A program made the translations under genes and the position numbers. Shown in pieces: positions 45,624-54,341 of a stretch of DNA of 64,000 bases; the first letter of the stretch is position 1, and every line of letters starts with the position of its first letter. The DNA is from Palsa-504 sp963847965 (GTDB lineage: Bacteria > Actinomycetota > Actinomycetes > Streptosporangiales > Streptosporangiaceae): NCBI GenBank assembly GCA_963847965.1, contig CAWKCG010000050.1, forward strand, positions 186,001-250,000, written 5' to 3'. The notes below the pieces were generated by a model. It made no database searches. It was not told where the DNA came from and worked only from the letters and a program-made list of their open reading frames with translations.

Positions 45624-48293
45624 GTGAGCAGACCCGAACCAAAGGTCCCCGTCGAGCTACCCTCCCAGTACGCGCCCGCCGAGGTGGAAGGCGCGCGCTA
45701 CGAACGCTGGGAGAAGGCAGGTTACTTCACCCCGGACGTCAACGCCGGCGGCCCCGCGTACTGCATCGTCATCCCGCCGCCGAACGTGACAGGCTCCCTC
45801 CACATCGGGCATGCCCTGGACCACACGCTGATGGACGCCCTGATCAGGCGCCGGCGCATGCAGGGCTACACCACGTTGTGGCTGCCAGGCATGGACCACG
45901 CGGGCATCGCCACCCAGAACGTGGTGGAGCGCGAACTCGCCAAGGAGGGCCTGAGCCGTCACGATCTCGGCCGCGAGGCCTTCGTCGAGCGGGTCTGGCA
46001 GTGGAAGGCCGAGTCGGGCGGCAAGATCGGCGGCCAGATGCGCCGCCTCGGCGACAGCGTGGACTGGTCCCGCGAGCGGTTCACGATGGACGAGGGCCTG
46101 TCCCGCGCCGTCCAGACCATCTTCAAGCGGCTCTTCGACGACGGCCTGATCTACCGGGCCGAACGCATCATCAACTGGTGCCCGCGCTGCCTGACCGCGC
46201 TGTCCGACATCGAAGTGGACCACACCGACGACGAGGGCGAACTCGTCTCGATCCGCTACGGCGACGGGGACACCTCGATCGTGGTCGCCACCACCCGCGC
46301 CGAGACCATGCTCGGTGACACCGCGGTGGCGGTGCATCCGGACGACGCACGGTACACGGGCCTGGTCGGGAAGACGGTGGAGCTCCCGCTGACCGCCCGG
46401 CGCATCCCGGTGGTCGCCGACGAATCCGTCGACCCCGCCTTCGGCACCGGCGCGGTCAAGGTGACCCCCGCCCACGACCCGAACGACTTCGAGATCGGCC
46501 GCCGGCACGACCTGCCCAGCCTGACCGTCCTCGACGAGCACGGCGTGGTCACCGCCCACGGCCCGTTCCTGGGCCTGGACCGGTTCGAGGCCAGGCCCGC
46601 CGTGGTCCGCGCGCTGCGCGAGGAAGGCCGCATCGTCGAAGAGAAGCGCCCGTACGTGCACTCGGTCGGGCACTGCAGCCGCTGCGGCACCACGGTCGAG
46701 CCGCGCCAGTCACTGCAGTGGTTCGTCCGCGTCGGCCCGCTCGCCCGGGCGGCTGGAGATGCCGTCCGCGACGGCCGCGTCCGACTGCACCCGCCGGAGA
46801 TGAACGCGCGGTACTTCGGCTGGGTGGACGACATGCACGACTGGTGCATCAGCCGTCAGCTGTGGTGGGGCCACCGTATTCCAGTTTTTTATGGACCGAA
46901 CGAACAGTTGCGTTGCGTTGGCCCTGACGAGCAGCCTCCGGATGGCTGGACCCAGGATCCGGACGTGCTCGACACCTGGTTCTCTTCCGCGCTGTGGCCG
47001 TTCTCCACCCTGGGCTGGCCCGATGACACGCCGGACCTGCGCACGTTCTACCCGACCAGCGTGCTGGTCACCGGGTACGACATCTTGTTCTTCTGGGTCG
47101 CGCGGATGATGATGTTCGGGCTGTTCGCGATGCGCGACGCTATATCGACCGGCGGGGGGCCCGCCGACGCCGGGGAGGTGCCGTTCCGCGTCGTCGCGCT
47201 GCACGGCCTGGTGCGCGACCAGTTCGGCAAGAAGATGTCCAAGTCGCGCGGGAACACCGTGGACCCGCTGGACTGGATGGACAGGTTCGGAGCCGACGCG
47301 ACCAGGTTCACCCTGGCCCGCGGCGCCAACCCGGGCGGCGACATCGCCATCAGCGAGGAGTGGGCGGCAGGCTCGCGCAACTTCTGCAACAAGCTGTGGA
47401 ACGCCGTCCGCTTTGCCTTGCTGAACGGCGCGCGCGTCCCGGCCAGCCCGCCGGCGCCCGCCTCCGGCCTGGCGCCCGTTTCCGGCCTGGCCTACTCGGT
47501 CCCCGACTACTGGATCTTGTCCCGGTTGTCGGCGGTGATCGCCGAGGTGGACGCGCTGTTCGAGGGGTTCGAGTTCGGCAAGGCCTGCGACGTGCTTTAC
47601 CACTTCGCCTGGGACGAGGTGTGCGACTGGTACCTGGAGCTGGCCAAGGTGCCGCTGGCCTCCGGCGACCCGCGGGCCGCCGAGGCGACCAGGCAGGTCC
47701 TGGGCTTCGTCCTCGACCAGTTGCTGCGGCTGCTGCACCCGGTCATGCCGTTCGTCACCGACGAGCTGTGGACGGCGCTGACCGGCGAGGACTCGGTCAT
47801 GGTGGCCCCGTGGCCCGCCTTCTCCCTCCGCGATGAGGCGGCCGAGGCGGAGATCGCCTCGCTGATGCGGCTGGTCACCGAGGTCCGGCGGTTCCGCTCG
47901 GATCAGGGGCTGCGTCCCGGCCAGCGGGTGGCGGCCAGACTGGCGGGCATCGACGGCACGCCGCTGGCCGGGCACGCTGAGCGGATCCGCTCCCTGCTCA
48001 GGCTCGACCCGCCCGGGGACGGCTTCACGGCGTCGGCGTCGCTGGCGGCGGAGGGCATCACGGTCGAGCTGGACGTCGCCGGAGCGATCGACGTCGCCGC
48101 CGAACGCCGGCGCATGGAAAAGGACCTCGCCGCGGCCAGAGCCGAGGCCGACCAGTCCGCCAGGAAGCTGGACAACCCCGAGTTCACCGCCAAGGCACCC
48201 GCCGCGGTCGTGGCCAAGACCCGCCAGCGCCTCGAAGCGGCCCACGCCGACATAGCCCGCCTCGAGCAGCGCCTCGCCGTGCTCGGCACGTAG
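45624..48293 (+). CDS. valS: Valyl-tRNA synthetase
   Basis: 889 residues, the expected length. Class I signatures: HIGH at residues 60-63 (PPPNVTGSLHIGHALDHTL) and KMSKS near 537-541 (FGKKMSKSRGNTVDPLDW). The large editing domain (TTRAETMLGDTAVAVHP, VKVTPAHDPNDFEIG) and the C-terminal coiled coil (AAERRRMEKDLAAARAEADQSARKLDN) are complete. It charges tRNA-Val. It is followed after 9 bases by folC, so a valS-folC-DUF4233 operon is likely. Confidence 0.98.
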   Translation: MSRPEPKVPVELPSQYAPAEVEGARYERWEKAGYFTPDVNAGGPAYCIVIPPPNVTGSLHIGHALDHTLMDALIRRRRMQGYTTLWLPGMDHAGIATQNVVERELAKEGLSRHDLGREAFVERVWQWKAESGGKIGGQMRRLGDSVDWSRERFTMDEGLSRAVQTIFKRLFDDGLIYRAERIINWCPRCLTALSDIEVDHTDDEGELVSIRYGDGDTSIVVATTRAETMLGDTAVAVHPDDARYTGLVGKTVELPLTARRIPVVADESVDPAFGTGAVKVTPAHDPNDFEIGRRHDLPSLTVLDEHGVVTAHGPFLGLDRFEARPAVVRALREEGRIVEEKRPYVHSVGHCSRCGTTVEPRQSLQWFVRVGPLARAAGDAVRDGRVRLHPPEMNARYFGWVDDMHDWCISRQLWWGHRIPVFYGPNEQLRCVGPDEQPPDGWTQDPDVLDTWFSSALWPFSTLGWPDDTPDLRTFYPTSVLVTGYDILFFWVARMMMFGLFAMRDAISTGGGPADAGEVPFRVVALHGLVRDQFGKKMSKSRGNTVDPLDWMDRFGADATRFTLARGANPGGDIAISEEWAAGSRNFCNKLWNAVRFALLNGARVPASPPAPASGLAPVSGLAYSVPDYWILSRLSAVIAEVDALFEGFEFGKACDVLYHFAWDEVCDWYLELAKVPLASGDPRAAEATRQVLGFVLDQLLRLLHPVMPFVTDELWTALTGEDSVMVAPWPAFSLRDEAAEAEIASLMRLVTEVRRFRSDQGLRPGQRVAARLAGIDGTPLAGHAERIRSLLRLDPPGDGFTASASLAAEGITVELDVAGAIDVAAERRRMEKDLAAARAEADQSARKLDNPEFTAKAPAAVVAKTRQRLEAAHADIARLEQRLAVLGT

Positions 48294-48302
48294 GCTGGGG
48301 CG

Positions 48303-49724
48303 GTGGACATCGAGGCACGGATGGAGCAGGTCGAGCAGGAGATCATCTCCCGTCGGCCCGAGCACTCCGTGGATCTGGCGCTGGACAGGATGGCCGATCT
48401 CGTGGCCCTGCTCGGCGACCCGCAGCGTGCGAGCCCGGTCATCCACATCACTGGCACCAACGGCAAGACGTCCACGGCGCGGATGACCGACGCGCTGCTG
48501 CGCAGCCGCGGCCTGCGGACCGGCCGGTTTACCAGCCCGCACCTGGTCTCGATCAGGGAGCGGATCTGCGTGGACGGCGTGCCGGTCAGCCCCGAGCGGT
48601 TCGTGGCGGCCTACGACGAGGTCATCCCCTACGTCGCTCTGGTAGACGAGCGGCATCCGGTGGCGATGTCCTTCTTCGAGGTCCTCACCGGCATGGCGTT
48701 CGCGATCTTCGCGGACGCGCCGGTCGATGTGATGGTCCTTGAGGTCGGCGTGGGCGGCAGGCTCGACTGCACGAACGTGGCGGACGGCGTTGTCGCGGTG
48801 GTCACCCCGATCTCGCTCGACCACACCAGGCTGCTCGGCGGGACGATCGAGCAGATCGCGGCGGAGAAGGCCGGCATCATCAAGCCGGGAGCGGTCGCGG
48901 TGCTCGCACAGCAGCCGCTCGCAGCGGCCGAGGTCCTGCTCAGGCAGGCCGTGGAGGTGGGCGCGACGGTAGCGAGGGAGGGCATAGAGTTCGGCGTCGT
49001 GAGCCGTGAGCAGGCCGTCGGCGGGCAGCAACTCGTGCTCCGCGGCCTGCGCGGCAGCTACGAGGACATCTACCTGCCGCTGTTCGGCGCCCACCAGGCC
49101 GGCAACGCGGTCTGCGCGCTCGCCGCGGTCGAGGCCTTCGCAGGTGTCGCGGACGACGGGGCCGCGCCGCTCGACCCGGACCTGGTGCGCGAGGCGTTCG
49201 CCAAGGTCAGCTCCCCCGGACGGCTCGAGGTCGTCAGGCGCAGCCCGACGATCATCATCGACGCCGCGCACAACCCGGCAGGCATGGCCGCCACCGTGGC
49301 CGCCATCGAGGAGGCGTTCACCTTCACCCACCTGTCGGGCGTCTTCGCCGCAAGCGGGGACAAGGACGTGCCCGGCATCCTCGCCGAGCTCGAGCCGCTG
49401 CTCGACGACATCGTGGTGACCCGTAATTCCTCGGACCGGTCGATGGATCCCGGTGAGGTCGAACAGCTCGCGGCCGAGATCTTCGGCGAGGATCGCGTTC
49501 AGTCCGCCGCCCGGCTCGATGACGCCATCGACATCGCGGTCGCGCTCGCGGACGAGGCGGCCATCGAGGGAAGGCCAGGCAGCTCTGGCGTGCTCATCAC
49601 GGGCTCGGTCATCACCGCGGGCGACGCGCGCAGGCTGCTCAGCCCGGCGGGCGGGATGCCGCAGGCCGAGCCGACCGCCAGCCAGCCCGCGCGGCACTCT
49701 TTCACCGCGGCGGAGCTTTCGTGA
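48303..49724 (+). CDS. folC: Folylpolyglutamate synthase / dihydrofolate synthase
   Basis: 473 residues from GTG 48303. P-loop GTNGKTSTA (51-59), SPHLVSIRERICVDG, the Mur-ligase-type DVMVLEVGVGGRLDCTNV and the C-terminal IIDAAHNPAGMAATVAAI block define FolC. It adds glutamate to (dihydro)pteroate and folates in the cytoplasm. TAGGCT at 48291-48296, overlapping the valS stop, could serve as a -10 for a leaderless message. Its stop overlaps the next start (GTGA). Confidence 0.97.
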   Translation: MDIEARMEQVEQEIISRRPEHSVDLALDRMADLVALLGDPQRASPVIHITGTNGKTSTARMTDALLRSRGLRTGRFTSPHLVSIRERICVDGVPVSPERFVAAYDEVIPYVALVDERHPVAMSFFEVLTGMAFAIFADAPVDVMVLEVGVGGRLDCTNVADGVVAVVTPISLDHTRLLGGTIEQIAAEKAGIIKPGAVAVLAQQPLAAAEVLLRQAVEVGATVAREGIEFGVVSREQAVGGQQLVLRGLRGSYEDIYLPLFGAHQAGNAVCALAAVEAFAGVADDGAAPLDPDLVREAFAKVSSPGRLEVVRRSPTIIIDAAHNPAGMAATVAAIEEAFTFTHLSGVFAASGDKDVPGILAELEPLLDDIVVTRNSSDRSMDPGEVEQLAAEIFGEDRVQSAARLDDAIDIAVALADEAAIEGRPGSSGVLITGSVITAGDARRLLSPAGGMPQAEPTASQPARHSFTAAELS

Positions 49725-50107
49725 CGAGTCAGGCGGAGGCGAGACGGCTACGGCAGCTGTGCGGCACGGTGCTGGTCATGGAGGCCGTCGTCATCGGCCT
49801 CGCGATCCCGGTCGCCATCGTGCTCGAGCACGCCCACCGCAGCCTCGCGGGTGGCGTCGGCGGCGGGCTGGCCGGGTGCGCGCTGCTGCTGTCCGGCGTG
49901 GTGGGACGGCGCGGCATGGGGTGGGCGCTGGTGGCGGGCACGGTGCTGCAGGCCCTGGTCATCGCCTCGGGGGTCGTGGTGCACGCGATGTACGGCCTCG
50001 GCGCGATCTTCGCCGCCCTCTGGATCACCGGAATCTGGCTGGCCCGGCGCCTCGCCGCGCCCGCCGCGCCCGCCGCGCCCGCCGCGCCCGGCCCGCACGC
50101 TTCGTAG
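49721..50107 (+). CDS. DUF4233 membrane protein
   Basis: 128 residues from GTG 49721, overlapping the folC stop. Four hydrophobic segments (TVLVMEAVVIGLAIPVAIVL; GVGGGLAGCALLLSGVV; GWALVAGTVLQALVIAS; MYGLGAIFAALWITGIWL) and the GWALVAGTVLQ motif identify the DUF4233 family that follows folC in actinobacteria. The C-terminal repeats AAPAAPAAP are a low-complexity tail. Function unknown. Confidence 0.92.
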   Translation: MTSQAEARRLRQLCGTVLVMEAVVIGLAIPVAIVLEHAHRSLAGGVGGGLAGCALLLSGVVGRRGMGWALVAGTVLQALVIASGVVVHAMYGLGAIFAALWITGIWLARRLAAPAAPAAPAAPGPHAS

Positions 50108-50342
50108 CCAGCCTGGCGCGCCGACTTAACGCAAGATCACGGGTAAGCTTGCGACAGTGGCGAATCGCATCATCGACCCGCGGCGGGGCCCGCCCACGTC
50201 CGGGGGAGATCGAGATCCTCTTCCGGAACCCGCCCGGTCAGCCGCACCGTTGCCAAAGAAAGACCAACCGGCCGCCCCCCTGCGCGGTCTACGCTGACAA
50301 ATCCCACAGATCAAAGCCCGGATCGGAAGGTTCCCGTTCCTG

Positions 50343-51371
50343 ATGAGTGCGCTGACGTTCCTCGGGCGTGACATGGCGGTTGATCTCGGCACCGCGAACA
50401 CATTGGTTTACGTGCGTGGACGCGGGATCGTGCTGAATGAGCCGTCGGTGGTCGCGCTCAATACCAACAATGGCCAGATCGTCGCCGTCGGTGCCGAAGC
50501 CAAACGCATGATCGGCCGCACGCCCGGCAACATCGTGGCGGTGCGCCCGCTGAAGGACGGCGTGATCGCCGACTTCGACGTGACCGAACGGATGCTGCGG
50601 TACTTCATCCAGAAGGTGCACAAACGCGGGTACTTCGCCAAGCCCAGGCTCGTGGTGGCGGTGCCGAGCGGGATCACGGGCGTGGAGCAGAGCGCGGTCA
50701 AGGAGGCCGGCCACCAGGCCGGTGCCCGGCGCGTCTACATCATCGAGGAGCCGATGGCGGCCGCGATTGGCGCGGGGCTGCCGATCAACGAGCCGACCGG
50801 CAACATGGTGGTCGACATCGGCGGCGGGACCACCGAGGTCGCGGTGATCTCCCTGGGCGGCATCGTCACCTCGCAGTCCATCAGGATCGGCGGCGATGAG
50901 ATGGACCAGGCGATCATCACCTTCGGGAAGAAGGAGTACTCGCTCATGCTCGGCGAGCGGACCGCCGAGGAAATCAAGATGGCGCTCGGCTCGGCGTTCC
51001 CGGCCGACGATGAGCCCAGCGCCGAGATCCGGGGCCGGGATCTCGTCAGCGGCCTGCCGAAGACCGTGGTGATCTCAGCGGCCGAGGTCCGCCGCGCGAT
51101 CGAGGAACCGCTCAACCTGATCATCGACGCGGTCAAGACCACGCTGGACAAGTGCCCGCCCGAACTGGCCGGCGACGTCATGGACCGGGGGATCGCGCTT
51201 ACCGGCGGTGGTGCCCTGCTCCGCGGGCTAGAGTCACGCATACGGGAGGAAACGGGGATGCCCGTGCAGGTCGCGGACAACCCGCTCGACTCCGTGGTGC
51301 TCGGCACCGGCAAGTGTGTCGAGGACTTCGAAACCCTGCGCCAGGTACTGGTGCCGGACACTAGGCGCTGA
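50343..51371 (+). CDS. mreB: Rod shape-determining protein MreB
   Basis: 342 residues. Actin-fold phosphate loops are intact: MAVDLGTANTLVYVRGRGIVLNEPSVVAL (phosphate 1), VVDIGGGTTEVAVISLGGIV (phosphate 2) and MDRGIALTGGGALLRGL (adenosine). ATP-dependent filament that positions lateral wall or spore-wall synthesis at the membrane. In Streptomyces ndk lies between the DUF4233 gene and mreB; here only 235 bp separate them. GGAAGG precedes the ATG. Confidence 0.98.
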   Translation: MSALTFLGRDMAVDLGTANTLVYVRGRGIVLNEPSVVALNTNNGQIVAVGAEAKRMIGRTPGNIVAVRPLKDGVIADFDVTERMLRYFIQKVHKRGYFAKPRLVVAVPSGITGVEQSAVKEAGHQAGARRVYIIEEPMAAAIGAGLPINEPTGNMVVDIGGGTTEVAVISLGGIVTSQSIRIGGDEMDQAIITFGKKEYSLMLGERTAEEIKMALGSAFPADDEPSAEIRGRDLVSGLPKTVVISAAEVRRAIEEPLNLIIDAVKTTLDKCPPELAGDVMDRGIALTGGGALLRGLESRIREETGMPVQVADNPLDSVVLGTGKCVEDFETLRQVLVPDTRR

Positions 51372-51415
51372 TACCGACTCGTATCGGCCGCAAGCGGGAC
51401 GGACGAGGAGCCGCA

Positions 51416-52420
51416 GTGCATGACAATCGGCGTACACGGCTGGTCCTCGGCGTGCTCCTGCTCGTCGCCCTGGCCCTGATCACCCTGGACTTCAGGGATG
51501 GCGGCGCGTCTCCGGCCCGGAACGTGGGCGCGGATATCTTCGGGCCGATCGAGCGGGTCACGGACGACATCACCAACCCGGTGTCCAGCCTGTTCGACTC
51601 GATCACCGGCGGGCCCTCGGCGCAGGGCACGATCGCCAACCTGCAGCGGGAGAACGACCAGCTCCGCTCCGAGCTCAGCGCGGCTCAGCTGAGCAAGTCA
51701 GAATCCAGGCAGCTATCCCAGCTGCTGCGGATCGACGCGGGCGCGTACCGGATCGTCGGCGCCACCGTGATCGCCGCCGGGGGTGACTACTCCGACACCG
51801 TCACGCTGAACGCCGGGAGCAGTGACGGGATCAAGCCGGATGAGACCGTGCTGAACGGCTCGGGGTTCGTCGGGACCGTCACCCAGGTGAGCCTGGACAC
51901 CTGTACCGTCGTGCTGGCCAGCGACGCGTCGTCGGTGGTCGGCGTGCAGATCGTGGGTTCCGGGGTCACCGGGGAGATAGGCCAGGTCACCGGGACCGGC
52001 AAGTCCATGTCGGCGTCCGGGATGCTCCGGCTGACCCTGTTCGACGCGAACGCGGTGCTGCAGCCCGGACAGGAGGTCGTCACGTACGCCTCCGTGAACG
52101 ACCGGCCGTATGTTCCCGGTGTGCCCGTCGGTACCGTCGTCTCGGTGTCCAGCAGTGCCGGAGGGCTCGAGCAGACGGCGCTGGTCCGGCCGTTCGTCAC
52201 CTTCACGTCCCTCGGCGTCGTCGGCGTCGTGGTCGCCGTGCCCAAGCACCACGCCGCGATCTCGATCCTGCCGCGCCCCGCCCCGACGGTCACGATAACC
52301 ACCACCCCGCCGTCCGCCACGCCGTCTGCCTCGATATCCCCGGGAACCGTTGGCCCTTCCGTCGGCGCTTCCCCGTCGGTCTCGCCATCCCCGACGGCGT
52401 CCGCGTCCGGCGGTGGCTGA
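51416..52420 (+). CDS. mreC: Rod shape-determining protein MreC
   Basis: 334 residues from GTG 51416 behind GAGGAG. One N-terminal membrane helix (RRTRLVLGVLLLVALALITLDF), a coiled coil (NLQRENDQLRSELSAAQLS), then the beta-rich extracellular domain (ATVIAAGGDYSDTVTLNAGSSDGI, GFVGTVTQVSLDTCTVVLASD). A Thr/Pro/Ser-rich tail closes it. MreC scaffolds PBP2 and RodA outside the membrane. It overlaps mreD by 8 bases. Confidence 0.96.
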   Translation: MHDNRRTRLVLGVLLLVALALITLDFRDGGASPARNVGADIFGPIERVTDDITNPVSSLFDSITGGPSAQGTIANLQRENDQLRSELSAAQLSKSESRQLSQLLRIDAGAYRIVGATVIAAGGDYSDTVTLNAGSSDGIKPDETVLNGSGFVGTVTQVSLDTCTVVLASDASSVVGVQIVGSGVTGEIGQVTGTGKSMSASGMLRLTLFDANAVLQPGQEVVTYASVNDRPYVPGVPVGTVVSVSSSAGGLEQTALVRPFVTFTSLGVVGVVVAVPKHHAAISILPRPAPTVTITTTPPSATPSASISPGTVGPSVGASPSVSPSPTASASGGG

Positions 52421-54341
52421 GGTGCTGCGCTGGCTGATCTCCCTCCTGGCCGCCGGGCTGGCGGTCATCGCCCAGATCACGATCGTGGACCGGATCGCGT
52501 TCCCCGGCGGCACCGGGCCCGACCTGGTGCTGCTCGCGGTGGCCGCGCTGGCCTTGGCCGGCGGCTCGCTGCGTGGCACCGTGATCGGATTCCTGGCCGG
52601 CCTGGCGCTGGACGTCGCCCCGCCAGGCAGCCACTACGTCGGGCAGGACGCGTTCGTGTTCTGCCTGATCGGTTACGCCTGCGGCCTGGCGGCGGAGAAC
52701 CCGGCGTCCGACGGCGTGCCCGAGCAGGGCCATACGGCCCTGTTCGAGATCGTGGTCACGGCGGTGGGCGCCATCGTCGGCGAGGCTCTGCTGGCCGGTC
52801 TCGGCGTCATGCTGAGCGACCCTCGGGTGACCTGGCCGGCCATCAAGCACGTGCTCCCTGTGGCCGCGGTGTATGACCTGGTCCTGGCCCCGTTCGTGCT
52901 GTACGCCGCCGCCGCGGTGCTGCGGCTGGCCGGAACGCGGCAAGAGAGCAGGCCGGCCGCGTTCGCGAGCCAGCTAGCCGGGAGCGGGCTAGCGGGCGCG
53001 AGCCAGGGCGCCATCAGGCAGGTGAGCGGCGGGAGCACCCCCAAGCTACGGCTGTCGGAAGGGACCAAGGGCGACGGCTGGCTCGGTGGCCAGCGCGGTC
53101 TGGGGGTCCAGGGCGCCCGTCCGGCGCCCAAGCGCGAGCCGAACCTGAATCTGGGCAGCCTGCGCGGCCAGAGTGCCGCGCTGAGGCCCGCACCCAAGTC
53201 GGCGCCCATGCGCGAGCCGAACCTGAAGCTCGGCAACTTGCGCGGCCAGAGTGCCGCGCTAAGGCCCGCGCCCAAGCCGGCCAGACGCGAGCCGAACCTG
53301 AATCTGGGCAGCCTGCGCGGCCAGAGCGCCGCCCGCAAACCCGCGCCCAGGCGCGAGCCGAACCTGCGGCTGGGGCGCGACGGCGGAATGCTGGGCCGGA
53401 GCGCGCTCGGCGCGGCGTTCGCGTCCGGCGGGCCGCGCCGGGGTTCCGGGCCCACGGCAGGCTTCGGGTCCGGCCGGGCCGCCCGGAAGATCAGTTTCGG
53501 GACCCCCGGCGGCCTTGGGGGTTTCGCGGGACAGGGCGGCTCGGTGGCCGGCGCGCTCGGCGGCCCGGCCAGGGTCCGGTTCAGTTCCCGTTCGCACGGG
53601 GGAGTGCTCGGCGGCTCCCTGCTGGGCGGCTCCCCGCTCGGCGGCTCCCTCGGCGGGAGCGCTAGGCTGCGCAGCTCCCGGTTCGGCAGCACGCGGATGG
53701 GCAGGTCGCTGCTCGGCGGATCGGTGTTCAGCAGCTCCAGATCCGCCCTAGGCCGGCCAGCCCCGCTCAGCCAGCCATCCTCATCCGGCCGCAAGGCCCA
53801 GCTGGGCCGGTCCGCGTTCCTCGGCCGGCCGTCCCGCGGGCCGTCCTGGTGGCTCGGTCGCACCTCACGGTCAAGCCCGTCCTCGTTCCTCGGCCGCCCG
53901 TCCTCGTGGCGGCGCGCGGGAGGCCTGGCGCGGTCGGCGCCCGGCGGGTCGGGCGCGGGACACCTGCCCCGGTTCTCCCGGGGCAGCGGCCCCAAAACCC
54001 TCACCCGCCTGACCGCCGCGCTGCGCGTCCGGACCAGGCCCAAGCCCGCCCTGAGCGGGCGGAGCCTGCGCCAGTCGGCCCGGCCCAGGTCGGCGCTGGG
54101 GAGCTCCGCCCTGGGCCAGTCGGCCAGGCCGAAGCGGCCGGGCCGGGGCTGGCTGCGCCGGGCCGCGCCGCGCGGCGGCGCGCTGGGACGCGGCCTGGCC
54201 GGCGGGAGCACACCGCGCCTGCGGTTCGGATCTAGCGGGTCTGGGGTTTCTGGGGGTTCAAGGGTCCCCGCCCGGCTGCGTATGCCCCGCGCGCGGCTGG
54301 GGAGGAAGAAGAGGCAATGGCGGACGGGAGGTTTCCGGTGA
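52413..54341 (+). CDS. mreD: Rod shape-determining protein MreD with very long basic C-terminal tail
   Basis: About 642 residues from GTG 52413 (GTG 52422 also possible). Only the first about 175 residues are MreD: VLRWLISLLAAGLAVIAQITIVDRI, GTGPDLVLLAVAALALAGG, GTVIGFLAGLALDVAPPGSHYVG and VLPVAAVYDLVLAPFVLYAA. The rest (about 460 residues) is disordered and rich in Arg, Ser, Gly, Pro and Leu. It begins with four repeats of a REPNLNLGSLRGQSAALRPAP-like unit (about 53130-53360) and then LGGS/LGRS/LGRP runs. From about residue 322 to the end I find no Asp or Glu. Usual MreD proteins are about 160-230 residues. The frame is fixed by overlap with mreC before it and mrdA after it. Confidence 0.93.
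   Translation: MAEVLRWLISLLAAGLAVIAQITIVDRIAFPGGTGPDLVLLAVAALALAGGSLRGTVIGFLAGLALDVAPPGSHYVGQDAFVFCLIGYACGLAAENPASDGVPEQGHTALFEIVVTAVGAIVGEALLAGLGVMLSDPRVTWPAIKHVLPVAAVYDLVLAPFVLYAAAAVLRLAGTRQESRPAAFASQLAGSGLAGASQGAIRQVSGGSTPKLRLSEGTKGDGWLGGQRGLGVQGARPAPKREPNLNLGSLRGQSAALRPAPKSAPMREPNLKLGNLRGQSAALRPAPKPARREPNLNLGSLRGQSAARKPAPRREPNLRLGRDGGMLGRSALGAAFASGGPRRGSGPTAGFGSGRAARKISFGTPGGLGGFAGQGGSVAGALGGPARVRFSSRSHGGVLGGSLLGGSPLGGSLGGSARLRSSRFGSTRMGRSLLGGSVFSSSRSALGRPAPLSQPSSSGRKAQLGRSAFLGRPSRGPSWWLGRTSRSSPSSFLGRPSSWRRAGGLARSAPGGSGAGHLPRFSRGSGPKTLTRLTAALRVRTRPKPALSGRSLRQSARPRSALGSSALGQSARPKRPGRGWLRRAAPRGGALGRGLAGGSTPRLRFGSSGSGVSGGSRVPARLRMPRARLGRKKRQWRTGGFR

Noticed and set aside
46710..49697. A 995-codon open frame on the minus strand across valS and folC
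   Set aside because: It mirrors two certain genes; high third-position GC keeps opposite frames open. The translation has no domain and is rich in Arg, Gly and Val.
50157..50297. 46-codon frame before mreB starting GTG, reading VANRIIDPRRGPPTSGG
   Set aside because: No ribosome site or known family; the position where ndk would lie, but no resemblance to it.
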